Source of the DNA: Azophilus sp965215035
GTDB lineage: Bacteria > Pseudomonadota > Gammaproteobacteria > Pseudomonadales > Azotimanducaceae
Reading direction: 5' to 3'
Assembly: GCA_965215035.1 (NCBI GenBank)
Contig: OZ244040.1
Span: 2,108,001 to 2,172,000, forward strand
DNA: 64,000 nucleotides
Shown piece by piece: positions 33,036-41,842 of this stretch; the stretch's first letter is position 1; each line of letters begins with the position of its first letter. The position numbers and the translations under genes were made by a program. A model generated the notes under the pieces. The model searched no databases, was not told where the DNA came from, and saw only the letters and a program-made list of their open reading frames with translations.

Positions 33036-35297
33036 GTGGCTGAAGCGATTGATTACAAATACGTGGGAACCCGCCCGGTACGGCCGGATGGGGTAGACAA
33101 GGTTACCGGCCGCGCCCAGTTCGGCGCCGATCTGAACATGCCCAACATGTTGTACGGCAAGGTGCTGCGCAGCCCCCATGCGCACGCGCTGATTAAGCGC
33201 GTCGACCTGTCCGGGGCATTGCGCATGGAGGGCGTGTACGCGGCGGTGTCGGGCCAGGATTTTCCGGCGGTCGAGCCTGGCGCGGATGTTGGCGGGGAAG
33301 GCGGCGGCGATGTCGCGGATATCGCCAGTAACGTCATGGCCCGGAACAAGGCACTCTACCACGGCCACGCGGTGGCCGCCGTGGCCGCAACCTCGCTGGA
33401 GCTCGCCGAGCGGGCGCTCGAGGTAATCGATGTGGACTACGAGGTGCTGCCGCCCGTACTCGATGTGTTGGCGGCAATGGCGCCAGACGCGCCGTTGCTC
33501 GATGAGCATTGCTTCACCAGGAACCTGCCGGAAAAACCCGACAAGCCCAGCAATATCGCCTCGGTGATAACCCTTGCCCGGGGTAACGTGGACGAGGGGT
33601 TCGAGCAGGCCGATGTGGTTGTGGAGGGCGAATATCAGGTGCCGATGGCCCACCAGGGCTATATCGAGCCCCATGCCTGTACGGCCACGGTGAACGAAGA
33701 GGGCAAGGCGACGGTTTGGTGCTGCACCCAGGGGCATTTCGATTTCCGCGCCATGACCGCCAAGATCCTGGACTGGAACATAGGCGACCTGAAGTTCATC
33801 GCCAGCGAGATCGGCGGTGGTTTCGGCGGCAAGACGGTGGTTTACCTGGAGCCGGTGGCGATACTGCTGTCTAAGTTCGCCGGCCGACCGGTGAAGCTGG
33901 TTATGACCCGCGAAGAGGTGTTTCGCGCCACCGGGCCGACCTCGGGTACGGTCTGCCGGGTGAAGGTTGGGGCTAGGCGCAACGGCCGCATCACCGCGGC
34001 CAAGGCCTGGCTTGCCTACGAGGCTGGCGGGTTCGCCGGCGCACCGGTGGGGCCGGGGGCCATGTCGATCTTCGCGCCCTACGACCTGGAGAATTTCGAG
34101 GTGCGCGGCCACGATGTGCTCGTCAACAAGCCCAAGGTGGCCGCCTACCGGGCACCGGGTGCGCCGCAAGCCATGCACGCCATGGAAGTCGCGCTCGACG
34201 ACCTGGCCCGGCAACTCGACATGGACCCGCTGGAGTTGCGCTTAAGGAACGCCGCTGACGAGGGTACCCAGGCACCTTACGGGCCCAAGTTCCCCGTCAT
34301 CGGCTTCAAGGCCTGTATCGAGGCGGCGCGCCGGCACCCGAACTATACGGCCCCCGTCCCGGAAGGCGCCGGTCGCGGCGTGGCCGCTGGTTTCTGGTTC
34401 AACGTGGGCATGCAATCCAGTGCCGAAGTACGTATCAACGAGGATGGCACCGTCATCGTCATGGAGGGCAACCCCGACATCGGTGGGTCCCGCGCCTCCA
34501 TGTGCCTGATGGCCGCAGAGACCCTGGGCGTTCCCTATGAGCGCGTCAAGGCGTATGTGGGGGATACGGAAAGCACGGGTTTCTGCAATGTCACCGGGGG
34601 CAGCCGCACCACCTTCGCGACCGGGCTCGCCGTGGTTCGCGCCTGTGAGGACATCATTGGTCAGTGCAAGGCCCGGGTGGCGGCAACCTGGGGTGTGGAT
34701 GAAGACCAGGTCGAGTGGCAGGACGGCCAGGCGGTGCCGGCCCCGGGAGTGAATGCCGATGTCACGCCGATGAGTCTCGCCGACATCGCCGCTGGTGCGC
34801 CAAAAACGGGTGGGCCGATCCTAGGCCGCGCCTCGCTCAACGCCCAGGGCGCCGGGGCCAGCTTCTCCATCAATTTCGCGGACCTCAGGGTGGACCGGGA
34901 GACCGGCAAGGTCGATGTTCTTTCCTTCACGGCGGTTCAGGATGCGGGCCGGGCCATTCATCCGGACTACGTGGAAGGGCAGATGCAGGGCGGTGCCGCC
35001 CAGGGTATCGGCTGGGCGCTTAACGAGGAGTACATCTACGATGCGGACGGCGTGATGGAAAACGCCGGCTTTCTCGACTACCGCATGCCGGTGGCTTCCG
35101 ACCTGCCGATGATCGATACGCAGATTGTCGAGGTACCGAACCCCAGCCACCCCTTTGGCGTGCGCGGAGTTGGCGAAACCCCGATCGTTGCGCCCTTGGC
35201 GGTTGTCGCGAACGCGGTGCGTGAGGCGACCGGTGTGCGCATCAACGATCTGCCGCTGTCGCCGCCGCGCATCGTGGCGGCACTGGAGGGCCATTGA
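33036..35297 (+). CDS. Molybdenum hydroxylase molybdopterin-binding (large) subunit
   Basis: The 753-residue protein begins VAEAIDYKYVGTRPVRPDGVDKVTGRAQFGADL and has the xanthine-oxidase-family blocks: MAHQGYIEPHACTA, EIGGGFGGKT, VAAYRAPGAPQAMHAMEVALDDLA, and GVGETPIVAPLAVVANAV with the catalytic Glu near the C-terminus. The active-site loop AYRAPGAPQ is not the AYXCSFR of form I CO dehydrogenase, so this is more likely a hydroxylase of an N-heterocycle, aldehyde or aromatic substrate. GTG 33036 has a strong AGGAGGT six bases upstream. Confidence 0.9.
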   Translation: MAEAIDYKYVGTRPVRPDGVDKVTGRAQFGADLNMPNMLYGKVLRSPHAHALIKRVDLSGALRMEGVYAAVSGQDFPAVEPGADVGGEGGGDVADIASNVMARNKALYHGHAVAAVAATSLELAERALEVIDVDYEVLPPVLDVLAAMAPDAPLLDEHCFTRNLPEKPDKPSNIASVITLARGNVDEGFEQADVVVEGEYQVPMAHQGYIEPHACTATVNEEGKATVWCCTQGHFDFRAMTAKILDWNIGDLKFIASEIGGGFGGKTVVYLEPVAILLSKFAGRPVKLVMTREEVFRATGPTSGTVCRVKVGARRNGRITAAKAWLAYEAGGFAGAPVGPGAMSIFAPYDLENFEVRGHDVLVNKPKVAAYRAPGAPQAMHAMEVALDDLARQLDMDPLELRLRNAADEGTQAPYGPKFPVIGFKACIEAARRHPNYTAPVPEGAGRGVAAGFWFNVGMQSSAEVRINEDGTVIVMEGNPDIGGSRASMCLMAAETLGVPYERVKAYVGDTESTGFCNVTGGSRTTFATGLAVVRACEDIIGQCKARVAATWGVDEDQVEWQDGQAVPAPGVNADVTPMSLADIAAGAPKTGGPILGRASLNAQGAGASFSINFADLRVDRETGKVDVLSFTAVQDAGRAIHPDYVEGQMQGGAAQGIGWALNEEYIYDADGVMENAGFLDYRMPVASDLPMIDTQIVEVPNPSHPFGVRGVGETPIVAPLAVVANAVREATGVRINDLPLSPPRIVAALEGH

Positions 35298-35319
35298 GGA
35301 GGGCGGTGCCCGAACGGGG

Positions 35320-35562
35320 ATGGCGAAAGTTGTCTTTCCCGATCACCTGCTGACCGCGACCGGCGGGCAACGCGAGGCCGCGGTCATTGCGGAGAACTAT
35401 CGGGAACTGGTGGAAAAATTGGAGGCGCGCTGGCCGGGTATCGGTGCGCGGCTGTCTAGGGCGGCCGTCGCCATCGACGGCCAGATCCACCAGGACGCCT
35501 TCCTGGAACCCCTCGGGCCGGACAGCGAGGTGTTTTTCATGCCCCGTATCGAAGGCGGTTGA
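35320..35562 (+). CDS. MoaD/ThiS-like beta-grasp sulfur-carrier protein
   Basis: The 80-residue protein has the beta-grasp pattern and ends EVFFMPRIEGG, with the terminal Gly-Gly that carries thiocarboxylate in MoaD and ThiS. The middle part AENYRELVEKLEARWPGIGARL matches the MoaD helix. It starts 22 bases after the large-subunit stop and so probably supplies sulfur for the molybdenum cofactor of this enzyme, or for a related thiolation. The ATG follows an ACGGGG stretch. Confidence 0.75.
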   Translation: MAKVVFPDHLLTATGGQREAAVIAENYRELVEKLEARWPGIGARLSRAAVAIDGQIHQDAFLEPLGPDSEVFFMPRIEGG

Positions 35563-35864
35563 CGACTGGGCGCTGTTCGCTCCGGCGAGCCGTGCGCCGC
35601 CGCTCGGGAGCCGGCAATTTGCCCCAGGCAAGCTTCCCCCCGGTGCGCCTGCCCAAGAGCCGCCTGTGCAGGGCAAGGAAGCAGTTGTTCTATGGAGCCC
35701 CTTTGCTATTGGGACTTACGTAGATTGATTGACAAGCCACCACATGCCGAGCCCTGCAAGCCGCGTAACCACTTCATGTCGTGGTCTGGCAACCGATCGA
35801 GTTCGGCTCCTTGATATTTGGCTCTGGTGGCCCGGGCGGCCTCTCGCCACGGGGCATCGCACCC
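35563..35864. other. Intergenic region between the MoaD-like and HAD genes
   Basis: About 300 bp between convergent genes. I find no credible frame, strong hairpin with a T tract, or repeat copy. The middle (35700–35735) is locally AT-richer than its surroundings. Confidence 0.4.
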
Positions 35865-36512
35865 TCAGTCCAGGGTCAATCCGGTAGCGGCGCTCAGTTC
35901 CGTAATGGCCTGATCCTCGTCGAGCACCTTTATGGTGTGCATGCCGAGCGCCCGGGCCGGTTTGAGGTTAATACCCAGGTCGTCCAGAAAAACACAGGCC
36001 TGTGGCGGCACCCCGAGCCTGGAGCAGGTGATCTGGTAAATCCGCGGGTCGGGTTTGCGGATCCCTTCGACGCTCGATTCCACAACTAGGTCGAACAGCG
36101 CCATAACCCGCTCGATTTCCTGTCGGCGGGCGCGGTCGGTGGCCATGGATGGACCCCTGCCGGTCTTCACATTGTTGGTGATGCAGGCGACCGCGAACGC
36201 CTCCCCACAGCTTCTAAGTGCCTGTACCATGCGCGGTCGCAGTGCACCACCCAGCATTTCGACGACGCGCCTGCCCGGCACCGGGAATCCGCGGGCCCGG
36301 GATTCCTCCTCGAACAACCGGTCGAACTCCTCAAGACCGATGGTGGCGGACTCGAAGCGCGCCCAGGCATTCGAATCCGGGTTCGTGGCGTTGATGGAAC
36401 GGAGGAAGTTCTCGGGCAGGCCGTTGGCGGCTTCGTAGCGGTTGAAGGTATCGAATGGGGAGCTGGTTAGCACGCCCCCAAAGTCCCAGATGACTGCCTT
36501 GATTTCCCGCAT
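35865..36512 (-). CDS. HAD-superfamily hydrolase (subfamily IA)
   Basis: The 215-residue protein starts MREIKAVIWDFGGVLTSSPF and resembles the HAD domain found at the start of ACAD10 and soluble epoxide hydrolases. Motif I is DFGG, so the second, acid/base Asp of the usual DxD is Gly, as in that subgroup. Motif II is in CITNN, motif III Lys in EGIRKPDPRIYQ, and motif IV in CVFLDDLGINLKPARALGM. Substrate is unknown. The start at 36512 avoids a poorly conserved 30-residue extension. Confidence 0.82.
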   Translation of the reverse strand: MREIKAVIWDFGGVLTSSPFDTFNRYEAANGLPENFLRSINATNPDSNAWARFESATIGLEEFDRLFEEESRARGFPVPGRRVVEMLGGALRPRMVQALRSCGEAFAVACITNNVKTGRGPSMATDRARRQEIERVMALFDLVVESSVEGIRKPDPRIYQITCSRLGVPPQACVFLDDLGINLKPARALGMHTIKVLDEDQAITELSAATGLTLD

Positions 36513-36584
36513 CGTTGACGACCATGCAAAAGCGGCGAATACTAACCAACCCGGAGCGGAACGGAAAACCCGCGTGGGCCACGG

Positions 36585-36669
36585 TAGTGTATCGGTTTGC
36601 ATCCCGAGCCTGCCGAATCCCCTATGCGCCGTGCCTCCGCTCGATCCATAAATTCAAACTGATACACTA
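36585..36669. repeat. 85-bp interspersed element with 15-bp terminal inverted repeats, copy 1
   Basis: The ends TAGTGTATCGGTTTG and CAAACTGATACACTA are inverted repeats with one mismatch. The body runs TTTGCATCCC-(G)-GCCTGCCGAATC … GCTCGATCCA. It lies between the HAD gene and an SDR gene. Related copies are at 38611, 48476 and 51326. Confidence 0.75.
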
Positions 36670-36813
36670 CCTGGGCCACCCCCAATCGAGGGGGGCGGCG
36701 CCGCCTCGCGCCCGGCGGCTGGTCAAGCCTGGGGGCGCGGGGTGCCTGGGGGACGGTCTATCCAACGCCGGCGCGCCCTTTGCTGAGCGGGCCGCAATTG
36801 CAACGAGGTCGCT

Positions 36814-37602
36814 ATGCTGGATTTACAGGATGGGGTGGTGGTCGTAACGGGGTCCTCTTCCGGGGTTGGCGCGGCCTGTGCCCGACAACTGGCGGAATTG
36901 GGTTGCCACCTGGTGATCAACTACGTGCGCAACGCGGACGGCGCCGAGGCCGCCGCGGCGGCGTGCCGGGAATTCGGGGTGGAGACGGAGATCGTGCAAG
37001 CCGACGTGGCGGACGATGCCGACTGCCGGCGGCTCGTGGCCGCGGCCGACAGGCGCTGGGGCCGACTGGACGGGTTGGTAAACAATGCCGGCACCACCAA
37101 GTTCTGCGCGCACGAGCATCTCGACGGCCTGAGCAAGCGGGACTTTCTCGACATCTATAGCGTCAACTTGGTGGGGCCCTACCAGATGACGCGCGCCGCC
37201 GCCCCCCTTTTGCGGCGTGGTGGCCGGGGCAGTGTCGTCAACGTCGCCTCGATTGCGGGTGTGACGGGCATCGGCAGTTGCATCGCCTACGCCGCCTCCA
37301 AGGGGGCCTTGGTTACCCTGGGGTTGTCGCTTGCCCGGGTGCTCGGGCCGGAAATTCGCGTCAATACCGTATGCCCCGGCTTCATCCAGGGCGACTGGCT
37401 GGCGAAGGGTCTCGGGCGCGACAACTACGAGCGAACCAAGTCCTACCTGGAGAACAACGTGCCGCTCCGCCAGACCGCCACCGCGGATACCGTCGCCGAG
37501 GCGATTCTGTACTTTTTGACCGGTGCCACGGTGGTGACCGGGGAAACGCTCATTCTCGACGGCGGCCACCATCTCATGCAGACCCCCTTCGCGCGGCGCT
37601 GA
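36814..37602 (+). CDS. SDR-family oxidoreductase, FabG-like
   Basis: The 262-residue classical SDR has TGSSSGVGAACARQ, LVNNAGTTKF, the Ser in NVASIAGVTG, YAASKGALVTL and the ending TGETLILDGGHHL. The Cys/Tyr/Lys geometry is normal; substrate is unknown. GAGG lies six bases before the ATG. It stands alone between the first repeat element and the convergent PhoB gene. Confidence 0.82.
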   Translation: MLDLQDGVVVVTGSSSGVGAACARQLAELGCHLVINYVRNADGAEAAAAACREFGVETEIVQADVADDADCRRLVAAADRRWGRLDGLVNNAGTTKFCAHEHLDGLSKRDFLDIYSVNLVGPYQMTRAAAPLLRRGGRGSVVNVASIAGVTGIGSCIAYAASKGALVTLGLSLARVLGPEIRVNTVCPGFIQGDWLAKGLGRDNYERTKSYLENNVPLRQTATADTVAEAILYFLTGATVVTGETLILDGGHHLMQTPFARR

Positions 37603-37696
37603 GTAGGCGCAGCACGTTCGCCCGCCGCACCCCGAGGCTCGTGGTCGCGCCTATGGGATTGGCGTGGCAAGCCCGCCTGGCGTGCGGCGGGGGGCT

Positions 37697-37717
37697 GTTC
37701 AGCCCGTCGGGCTGAAC
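37697..37717. terminator. Possible hairpin terminator between convergent SDR and phoB genes
   Basis: A perfect 9-bp stem (GTTCAGCCC / GGGCTGAAC) with a three-base loop spans the phoB stop codon. No clear T tract follows, so it may only stabilise transcript ends. A second, longer-range inverted repeat (CCCGCCGCAC near 37620 and GTGCGGCGGG near 37682) lies between the two genes. Confidence 0.35.
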
Positions 37718-38418
37718 CGGTAGCCGACCCCCCGCACGGTCTGAATGAACCGGTCGAGGCCGTGCGGCTTCAATGTCTTGCGCAACCGCAGTACGTGCAC
37801 ATCCACGGTGCGCTCCTCTACGTAGATACTGCGCCCCCATACCCGGTCGAGCAACTGCGATCTGCCGAAGGCCCGGTCTGGATTGCGCATGAATACCTCC
37901 AGCAGGCGGAACTCGGTGGGCCCGACGTGCACGGTGCTGCCCTGAACCAGCAGCTTGTGCGAGTTGAGATCCAGTTGCAGGTTGCCGGTGCCCAGAATGC
38001 CGTTATCCGGGGTGCCGGTGCGGCGCATTAGCGCCCGCATGCGTGCGACCAGCTCCCTGGGGGAAAAGGGCTTGGTGACGTAGTCGTCGATGCCGGAATC
38101 GAAGCTCTTGAGCTTGTCGGTTTCCTCGCCCCGCGCCGTCAGCATGATCATGGGCAGGCCGGCGGTATGCTCGTCGTTGCGCAGCCGCCGCGCCAGGTCG
38201 ACGCCGCTCATGCCCGGCAGCATCCAGTCGATTATGAGCAGGGCGGGCAGCGGCCCGTCAAGCTGCCGTAGCGCCTCTTCGGCGCTGGCCGCCGTATCGA
38301 CCTCGAAGCCGTTGCGCGACAGGGAAAAGCCGAGCATTTCCCGGATTTCCTGCTCATCCTCGACGACCAGAACCAGGTTGTTCGTGCCGTTGGCCGGGCG
38401 GGTGCGAGGCTTGTTCAT
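37699..38418 (-). CDS. phoB: PhoB-type response regulator (OmpR family)
   Basis: The 239-residue protein has a receiver domain with VEDEQEIREML, the phospho-acceptor Asp in LIIDWMLPG, and YVTKPFSPREL, then a winged-helix DNA-binding domain (VGPTEFRLLEVFMRNPDRAFGRSQLLDRVWG…VDVHVLRLRKTL…RGVGYRF). It resembles PhoB most, which controls phosphate starvation genes. The sensor kinase PhoR, normally the next gene, is absent here; a dienelactone hydrolase stands upstream instead. The phosphate role is therefore inferred from sequence similarity only. Confidence 0.8.
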   Translation of the reverse strand: MNKPRTRPANGTNNLVLVVEDEQEIREMLGFSLSRNGFEVDTAASAEEALRQLDGPLPALLIIDWMLPGMSGVDLARRLRNDEHTAGLPMIMLTARGEETDKLKSFDSGIDDYVTKPFSPRELVARMRALMRRTGTPDNGILGTGNLQLDLNSHKLLVQGSTVHVGPTEFRLLEVFMRNPDRAFGRSQLLDRVWGRSIYVEERTVDVHVLRLRKTLKPHGLDRFIQTVRGVGYRFSPTG

Positions 38419-38610
38419 ACCTGATCGTCCCGGTTGTTAAGGGGTTGGCGCGCCCTTGTGTTTGGAGGCACCAACAGTTTGCGGGCCGAATGTTACAGTT
38501 TCATCAAACTTGCGACAGCCGCGGGCGGTGGTGGCTCTGTTTGGCGTTGTGGACCATGAGACGGTCGGCGCCGGCCATTATGGGCGACACCCTGGGGGCC
38601 GCCCGTGGGC

Positions 38611-38691
38611 AGTGTATCAGTTTGCATCCCGGCCCTGCCGAATCGCCTGTGTGCCGTGCCCTTGCTCGATCCACAGATGCAAACTCATACA
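38611..38691. repeat. Interspersed element with terminal inverted repeats, copy 2
   Basis: The ends read GTGTATCAGTTTGCATC and GATGCAAACTCATAC. The body matches copy 1 closely (CCCTGCCGAATC, GTGCCGTGCC, GCTCGATCCA). It lies in the 339-bp divergent interval between phoB and the dienelactone hydrolase gene. Confidence 0.75.
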
Positions 38692-38757
38692 ACCCCCGCC
38701 CGTGGTAGACAACGACAGTGTGTGTTACAAAGTAGGTCGATGCCAAGAGGATGAGTG

Positions 38758-39429
38758 ATGGGAACAAGCATAGGGTTGCGCTCGGCCGACGGGTTCGAGT
38801 TTGCCGGCTACCAGGCCCTGCCCGCCGGGCAGCCCCGGGCCGGGTTGGTCGTCATACAGGAGATATTCGGCGTCAATAGCCACATCCGGGAGGTGGCGGA
38901 CGGCTATGCGAACGCCGGCTACGCCGTTGTTGCGCCGCAGATCTTCGACCGGGTTGAGGCCGATGTCGAACTCGGCTATGCGGAGGCCGATATGGGCCGG
39001 GGTATGGAAATCGCCTTTCAGCAGTTGTCCATGCCGAACACCCTGGCAGACCTGCAGGTGGCGGTGGACCACGCCTCGGGATATGGCAAGGTCGGGGTGG
39101 TGGGCTACTGTTTCGGTGGGCTGCTCACCTGGTTGTCGGCTTGCGAACTCCAGGGTGTGGCGGCGGCGGTCTGCTATTACGGGGGCGGTATCGCCGCTGA
39201 GGCGGGGCGGACGCCCAAGTGCCCGGTGGTCATGCACTTTGGAGAACTCGACGCCTTCATCCCCATGGCGGATGTGGACAGCATCAGGGCGGCCCAGCCG
39301 GATGTGTCGGTGCATGTCTACCCGGCAGACCACGGCTTTAACTGCGACCATCGCGGCAGTTTCGACGAGGCGAGCGCGGTACTTGCCCGGCAGCGCACCC
39401 TAGCGTTCTTTCAGGAACAGCTCGGCTAA
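38758..39429 (+). CDS. Dienelactone hydrolase family protein
   Basis: The 223-residue alpha/beta hydrolase has the dienelactone hydrolase triad: Cys in VVGYCFGGLLT, Asp in FGELDAFIP, His in YPADHGFNCD, plus VVIQEIFGVNSHIRE with the Glu that arms the Cys. Such enzymes open enol-lactones in chlorocatechol degradation, but many relatives have other roles. ATG 38758 follows an in-frame GTG by one codon. An AGAGGATG stretch is upstream. Confidence 0.85.
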   Translation: MGTSIGLRSADGFEFAGYQALPAGQPRAGLVVIQEIFGVNSHIREVADGYANAGYAVVAPQIFDRVEADVELGYAEADMGRGMEIAFQQLSMPNTLADLQVAVDHASGYGKVGVVGYCFGGLLTWLSACELQGVAAAVCYYGGGIAAEAGRTPKCPVVMHFGELDAFIPMADVDSIRAAQPDVSVHVYPADHGFNCDHRGSFDEASAVLARQRTLAFFQEQLG

Positions 39430-39449
39430 CGCTGGGAGCGGGTTGAACC

Positions 39450-39478
39450 TTGACATCGCAAGCGTGTAAGTTGATGCT
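39450..39478 (+). promoter_or_regulatory. Possible promoter of the TonB2-type cluster
   Basis: A perfect TTGACA (39450–39455) lies 140 bases before the first gene. The –10 position at 17 bases (GATGCT) is poor, so another sigma factor or an activator may be needed. Confidence 0.3.
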
Positions 39479-39596
39479 TCGCGCTACAAAACGGGGGAGG
39501 CGCATTTGGCCGGCGTGCCGCACGGCTGTCGGGCGAACGTCCCGCGAATCGGGTAGGCCCATCGGGCTGCATCCCATTCTTCCTACAGGAACTTGT

Positions 39597-40367
39597 ATGA
39601 AAAATCGAAAGAGTCTTCGGCTTTCCATGCTGGCCTTGGCGCTCGCCGCCGGGTTCGTCGGCACGGCGTCGGCAGCTACGCTGGCGGACATCTACCAGGT
39701 AGCGGAGCGGATCAACCAGCAGGCCAAGACCTCGCAGGCCAAGATCGACGCCCTCACGGAGGAAACCCGGCTGCTGCTGAACGAGTACAAGACGGTGCTC
39801 AAGCAGGTGGAGGGCCTGCGGGTGTACAACCGGCAACTGGAGAAGCAGATCGCCGCCCAGCGCCAGGAAATGGAGCAGCTCGCGGAGTCCATCGACGAGG
39901 TCACGGTCATCGAGCGGCAGATCACGCCGCTTATGCTGCGTATGATCGAAGGCCTCGAACAGTTCGTTACTCTCGACCTGCCGTTTCTGCTCGACGAACG
40001 ATTTGGCCGCATCGAGCGGCTGCGCGATATCATGGACCGCGCCGATGTCGCCGCATCCGAAAAGTTCTCCCAGGTGCTGCGGGCGTTCCAGATCGAGAAC
40101 GAATACGGACGAACGATGGAGGCCTACTCCGACACCATCGAGGTCGGCGGGGTTGACCGCAAGGTGGATGTACTCAAGGTGGGGCGCATCAGCCTCGTTT
40201 ACCAGACCCCGGACGGCGAGGAAACGGGTATGTGGAACCAGGCGACCAATGCCTGGGAGCAGTTGGACGACGAGTACACGACACCCGTGCGCAACGGGAT
40301 TCGCATGGCCCGCAAGCAGCTTTCCGTCGACATGTTGACGCTGCCCATCGCTGCCCCGGAGGCGTAA
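39597..40367 (+). CDS. DUF3450 periplasmic coiled-coil protein
   Basis: The 256-residue protein has a Sec signal peptide (LSMLALALAAGFVGTASA, cleavage near residue 27), then a long predicted coiled coil (about 35–110: TSQAKIDALTEETRLLLNEYKTVLKQVEGLRVYN) and a compact C-terminal part. DUF3450 proteins are encoded first in TonB2-type clusters of Vibrio, Shewanella and related bacteria. Their role is thought to be in periplasmic energy transduction. AGGA lies eight bases upstream of the ATG; six bases separate it from the next gene. Confidence 0.88.
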   Translation: MKNRKSLRLSMLALALAAGFVGTASAATLADIYQVAERINQQAKTSQAKIDALTEETRLLLNEYKTVLKQVEGLRVYNRQLEKQIAAQRQEMEQLAESIDEVTVIERQITPLMLRMIEGLEQFVTLDLPFLLDERFGRIERLRDIMDRADVAASEKFSQVLRAFQIENEYGRTMEAYSDTIEVGGVDRKVDVLKVGRISLVYQTPDGEETGMWNQATNAWEQLDDEYTTPVRNGIRMARKQLSVDMLTLPIAAPEA

Positions 40368-40372
40368 TCACG

Positions 40373-41833
40373 ATGAATACACTGCACCGAACTCTCTTTC
40401 TGGGCGGCCTGCTTCTGGCCACTCCCCTGGCGCTGGCGGAGGAGAGCACCGCACCGGCGGATGCCCAACCCGTGGAAGCCAATACCCTCGATGAACTGTT
40501 GCGCAATGTCGAGGAGCGGCGGGTCATCGAATCCCGGGAACACGTACAGCGGGAACAGCGCTTCCAGAACGACAAGACCCAACAGGCCGAGTTGCTGGCC
40601 AGTGCCGAGGCGGAACGGCGATCGGAGGAACGGCGTTCCGACCGCCTGGAAACCCAATTCGACGAGAATGAAATCCGGCTCCTCGACCTGCAGGAACAGC
40701 TCGACCGGCGGTTGGGTTCCCTGCGCGAACTGTTCGGCGTGCTGCAGCAGGTGGCGGGCGATACGCGGGGCGTGTTCGAAAATTCCATCATCTCCGCGCA
40801 ATACCCGAACCGGGGCGAATGGCTCGGTGACCTGGCCGCCAAGATGGGAACGGCGAGCCAACTGGCCAGCATCGACGAGATGGAAACCCTGTGGTTTGAA
40901 TTGCAGCGCGAAATGACCGAGTCCAGCCGGGTCGGCCGTTTTCAGGGCACCATCACCATGCTAAACGGCGAGCAGATGCCCGCCGACATCATCCGGGTCG
41001 GCTCGTTCGCGCTGCTCGGCAATGGCGAATACCTTAAATACGATGCGGATGACGGCTCACTGGTCGAACTTGCCCGGCAACCCGCCGCACGCTTTACGAA
41101 CACCGTTGAAGACCTGGAGGAAGCGTCCCCGGGCGAGGTAGTGGGCGTGGCGGTGGATCCGACCCGGGGTTCATTGTTGGCGGTGCTCATTCAGGCGGCA
41201 ACCGTCGGCGAGCGGGTTGGCTCGTTTTTCGGCGGCATCGCGAATGGCGAATGCTACCTGCCCTTCTGCGACGGCCAGGGCGGCTATGTGGGTGCCGTGA
41301 TCATACTGGGCGGCATCATCGGGGTGTTGCTGGCCGTCGAGCGGCTGCTGACGCTCTCTATTACAGGCGCCAGGGTGAATGCCCAGAAGCGCTCCGACAC
41401 GGTTAGCGGCAACAATCCCCTTGGCCGGGTGCTGAACGTCTATCACGAGAACCGGGGCATGGATGTGGAAACCCTGGAACTGAAGCTGGGCGAGGCCATA
41501 TTGGGGGAGACGCCGAAAATAACAAGGAATATCACGCTCATTCAGGTGATCTCCGTGGTGGCGCCGCTGCTCGGGCTGCTCGGTACGGTGATCGGTATGA
41601 TCCTGACCTTCCAGGCCATCACGCTGTTCGGCACCGGCGACCCGAAGACTATGGCCGGCGGCATCTCGACGGCGCTTATGACAACGGTGCTTGGGCTTTG
41701 CGTTGCCATTCCCATGACGTTGCTGCACGCGCTGGTCGCCCAGCGCAGCCGCTCGGTCATTCACGTTCTTGAGGAGCAGACCCAGGGTATCATTGCCGAC
41801 CACGCCGAGAGATCGGGCCAGCCGCTGGAGTAG
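40373..41833 (+). CDS. MotA/TolQ/ExbB proton channel protein with periplasmic coiled coil (TtpC-like)
   Basis: The 486-residue protein starts with a signal sequence (LFLGGLLLATPLALA), then a charged coiled coil (about 35–150), a linker domain, and a C-terminal ExbB/TolQ unit with three helices: GAVIILGGIIGVLLAVERL, VISVVAPLLGLLGTVIGMILTFQAI, and GLCVAIPMTLLHALVA. This is the TtpC class that works with the TonB2 system. It follows the DUF3450 gene by six bases and precedes a second, short ExbB. Confidence 0.88.
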   Translation: MNTLHRTLFLGGLLLATPLALAEESTAPADAQPVEANTLDELLRNVEERRVIESREHVQREQRFQNDKTQQAELLASAEAERRSEERRSDRLETQFDENEIRLLDLQEQLDRRLGSLRELFGVLQQVAGDTRGVFENSIISAQYPNRGEWLGDLAAKMGTASQLASIDEMETLWFELQREMTESSRVGRFQGTITMLNGEQMPADIIRVGSFALLGNGEYLKYDADDGSLVELARQPAARFTNTVEDLEEASPGEVVGVAVDPTRGSLLAVLIQAATVGERVGSFFGGIANGECYLPFCDGQGGYVGAVIILGGIIGVLLAVERLLTLSITGARVNAQKRSDTVSGNNPLGRVLNVYHENRGMDVETLELKLGEAILGETPKITRNITLIQVISVVAPLLGLLGTVIGMILTFQAITLFGTGDPKTMAGGISTALMTTVLGLCVAIPMTLLHALVAQRSRSVIHVLEEQTQGIIADHAERSGQPLE

Positions 41834-41842
41834 GCCGACGCC

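Noticed and set aside
38490..38518. Pho box upstream of phoB
   Set aside because: Only one half (CTGTCGC) fits the consensus and the 11-bp periodic repeats are poor; kept only as a weak remark.
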